This document shows, one piece after another, positions 5,708 through 6,090 of a DNA stretch of 6,090 bases. Within the stretch, counting starts at the first letter, position 1. Each line of letters begins with the position of its first letter. The notes under the pieces were generated by a model. It ran no database searches. It was not told the origin of the DNA and saw nothing but the letters and a program-made list of their open reading frames with translations. A program made the position numbers and the translations under genes. Source of the stretch: Actinomycetota bacterium (GTDB taxonomy: Bacteria > Actinomycetota > Geothermincolia > Fen-727 > Anoxymicrobiaceae); assembly GCA_016649525.1 (NCBI GenBank), contig JAENXM010000107.1, positions 1-6,090 on the forward strand. The letters are read 5' to 3'.

Positions 5708-6090
5708 ATGCTCTATAACAGGAGTCTCCAGACAGCAGTAAACATAGTTGTGATAGTCCTGCTGGTCGGCTCAGCGATCATCCTCGCTGTGGGATTCATA
5801 CCTAGCCACAGCCCCCTCGCGCCCCTGATCGGGAAGATGAGTGGTGACCCGAAGGGAACATCCGCGATGCTGAACTCTCTCGACGACCCCAAGGCGGTCG
5901 GCCGGGCGATAGAGGACAATCCCGAGTTCCTCGTCGAGGTGATGAAGTACTCCGACCCGAAGGGAACGGCGATCGCGGTCAACGAGAACCCCGAGTGGCT
6001 CGCCGACATGTTGAGCTACGTCGACGGAGAAGTCGTTGCCGGCGCACTGAACAAAAACGAGGAATTCCTTACGGCTGCCATGTCGAACGG
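5708..6090 (+). CDS. Membrane-anchored 23-residue-repeat protein, paralogue 3 (partial, N-terminal 127 residues)
   Basis: The reading frame from ATG 5708 stays open to the window end (127 full codons plus two bases). The N-terminus M-L-Y-N-R-S-L-Q-T-A-V-N-I-V-V-I leads into one hydrophobic segment (about residues 8-31) with Asn12 near its start, followed by P-S-H-S-P, matching the juxtamembrane positions of both upstream proteins. A short partial unit (G-D-P-K-G-T-S-A) comes next. Then three clear 23-residue repeats begin at D59, S82 and V105, with N-x-N or a close variant at the inter-helix position and F/W-L after it. The SDPKGTA unit closely resembles SDPKDTA in paralogue 2 and SDPKNNA in paralogue 1. 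The array is cut by the window edge, so its full length and C-terminal domain are unknown. It is probably the third or later member of one operon. Confidence 0.85.
   Translation, partial: MLYNRSLQTAVNIVVIVLLVGSAIILAVGFIPSHSPLAPLIGKMSGDPKGTSAMLNSLDDPKAVGRAIEDNPEFLVEVMKYSDPKGTAIAVNENPEWLADMLSYVDGEVVAGALNKNEEFLTAAMSN
5882..6090 (+). repeat. Start of a third 23-residue repeat array
   Basis: Three consecutive units begin at residues 59, 82 and 105 of paralogue 3. Each is exactly 23 residues, with N at position 13 and F or W at 16. The array continues beyond the window. Confidence 0.8.

Overview
The window looks bacterial. Its evidence is the tail of a sigma-70-type factor, Shine-Dalgarno-led starts (one GTG), tightly packed co-directional genes, and mid-50s percent G+C by eye with free use of ATA (Ile) and AGG (Arg). 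A sigma factor followed by a small protein resembling a Chloroflexota/Actinomycetota anti-sigma N-terminal region would suit one of those phyla, but lineage cannot be fixed from this sequence. Every supported gene is on the + strand.

Layout: (1) bases 1-108 are the 3' end of an RNA polymerase sigma factor gene, ending in the region-4 DNA-binding helix. (2) Bases 109-193 are the only real intergenic gap. They hold a T8 tract, an imperfect inverted repeat and overlapping candidate promoter elements: an ECF-like GTAAC-N16-CGTT and a housekeeping-like TATAAT. (3) Bases 194-505 encode a 103-residue soluble protein resembling the cytoplasmic part of an anti-sigma factor, with a Gly/Pro-rich tail. 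(4) Bases 506-3070 encode an 854-residue protein with one N-terminal membrane segment, about 30 tandem degenerate 23-residue repeats, and an 85-residue aromatic, probably beta-rich C-terminal domain. Its ATG directly follows the previous TAG in the same frame. (5) Bases 3097-5673 encode an 858-residue paralogue of the same architecture. (6) Bases 5708-6090 are the start of a third paralogue, cut by the window end.

Interpretation: this is a sigma / anti-sigma-like / repeat-protein operon. The three large proteins share a transmembrane motif (Q-x3-N-[VI]-x-V-I), a short proline-containing juxtamembrane segment, and a helical repeat whose motif is [L/S]-[D/N/S]-P ... A ... N-x-N ... F-[L/I]. I do not recognise the repeat as a named family; the closest architectures I can recall are short alpha-helical solenoids such as LRV/HEAT-like repeats and the MgtE N-terminal superhelix. 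The best working model is a set of membrane-anchored, extracytoplasmic solenoid proteins made together, controlled by or feeding back on the upstream sigma factor. That functional link is inference from gene order and from the same-frame junction between the anti-sigma-like gene and the first repeat gene.
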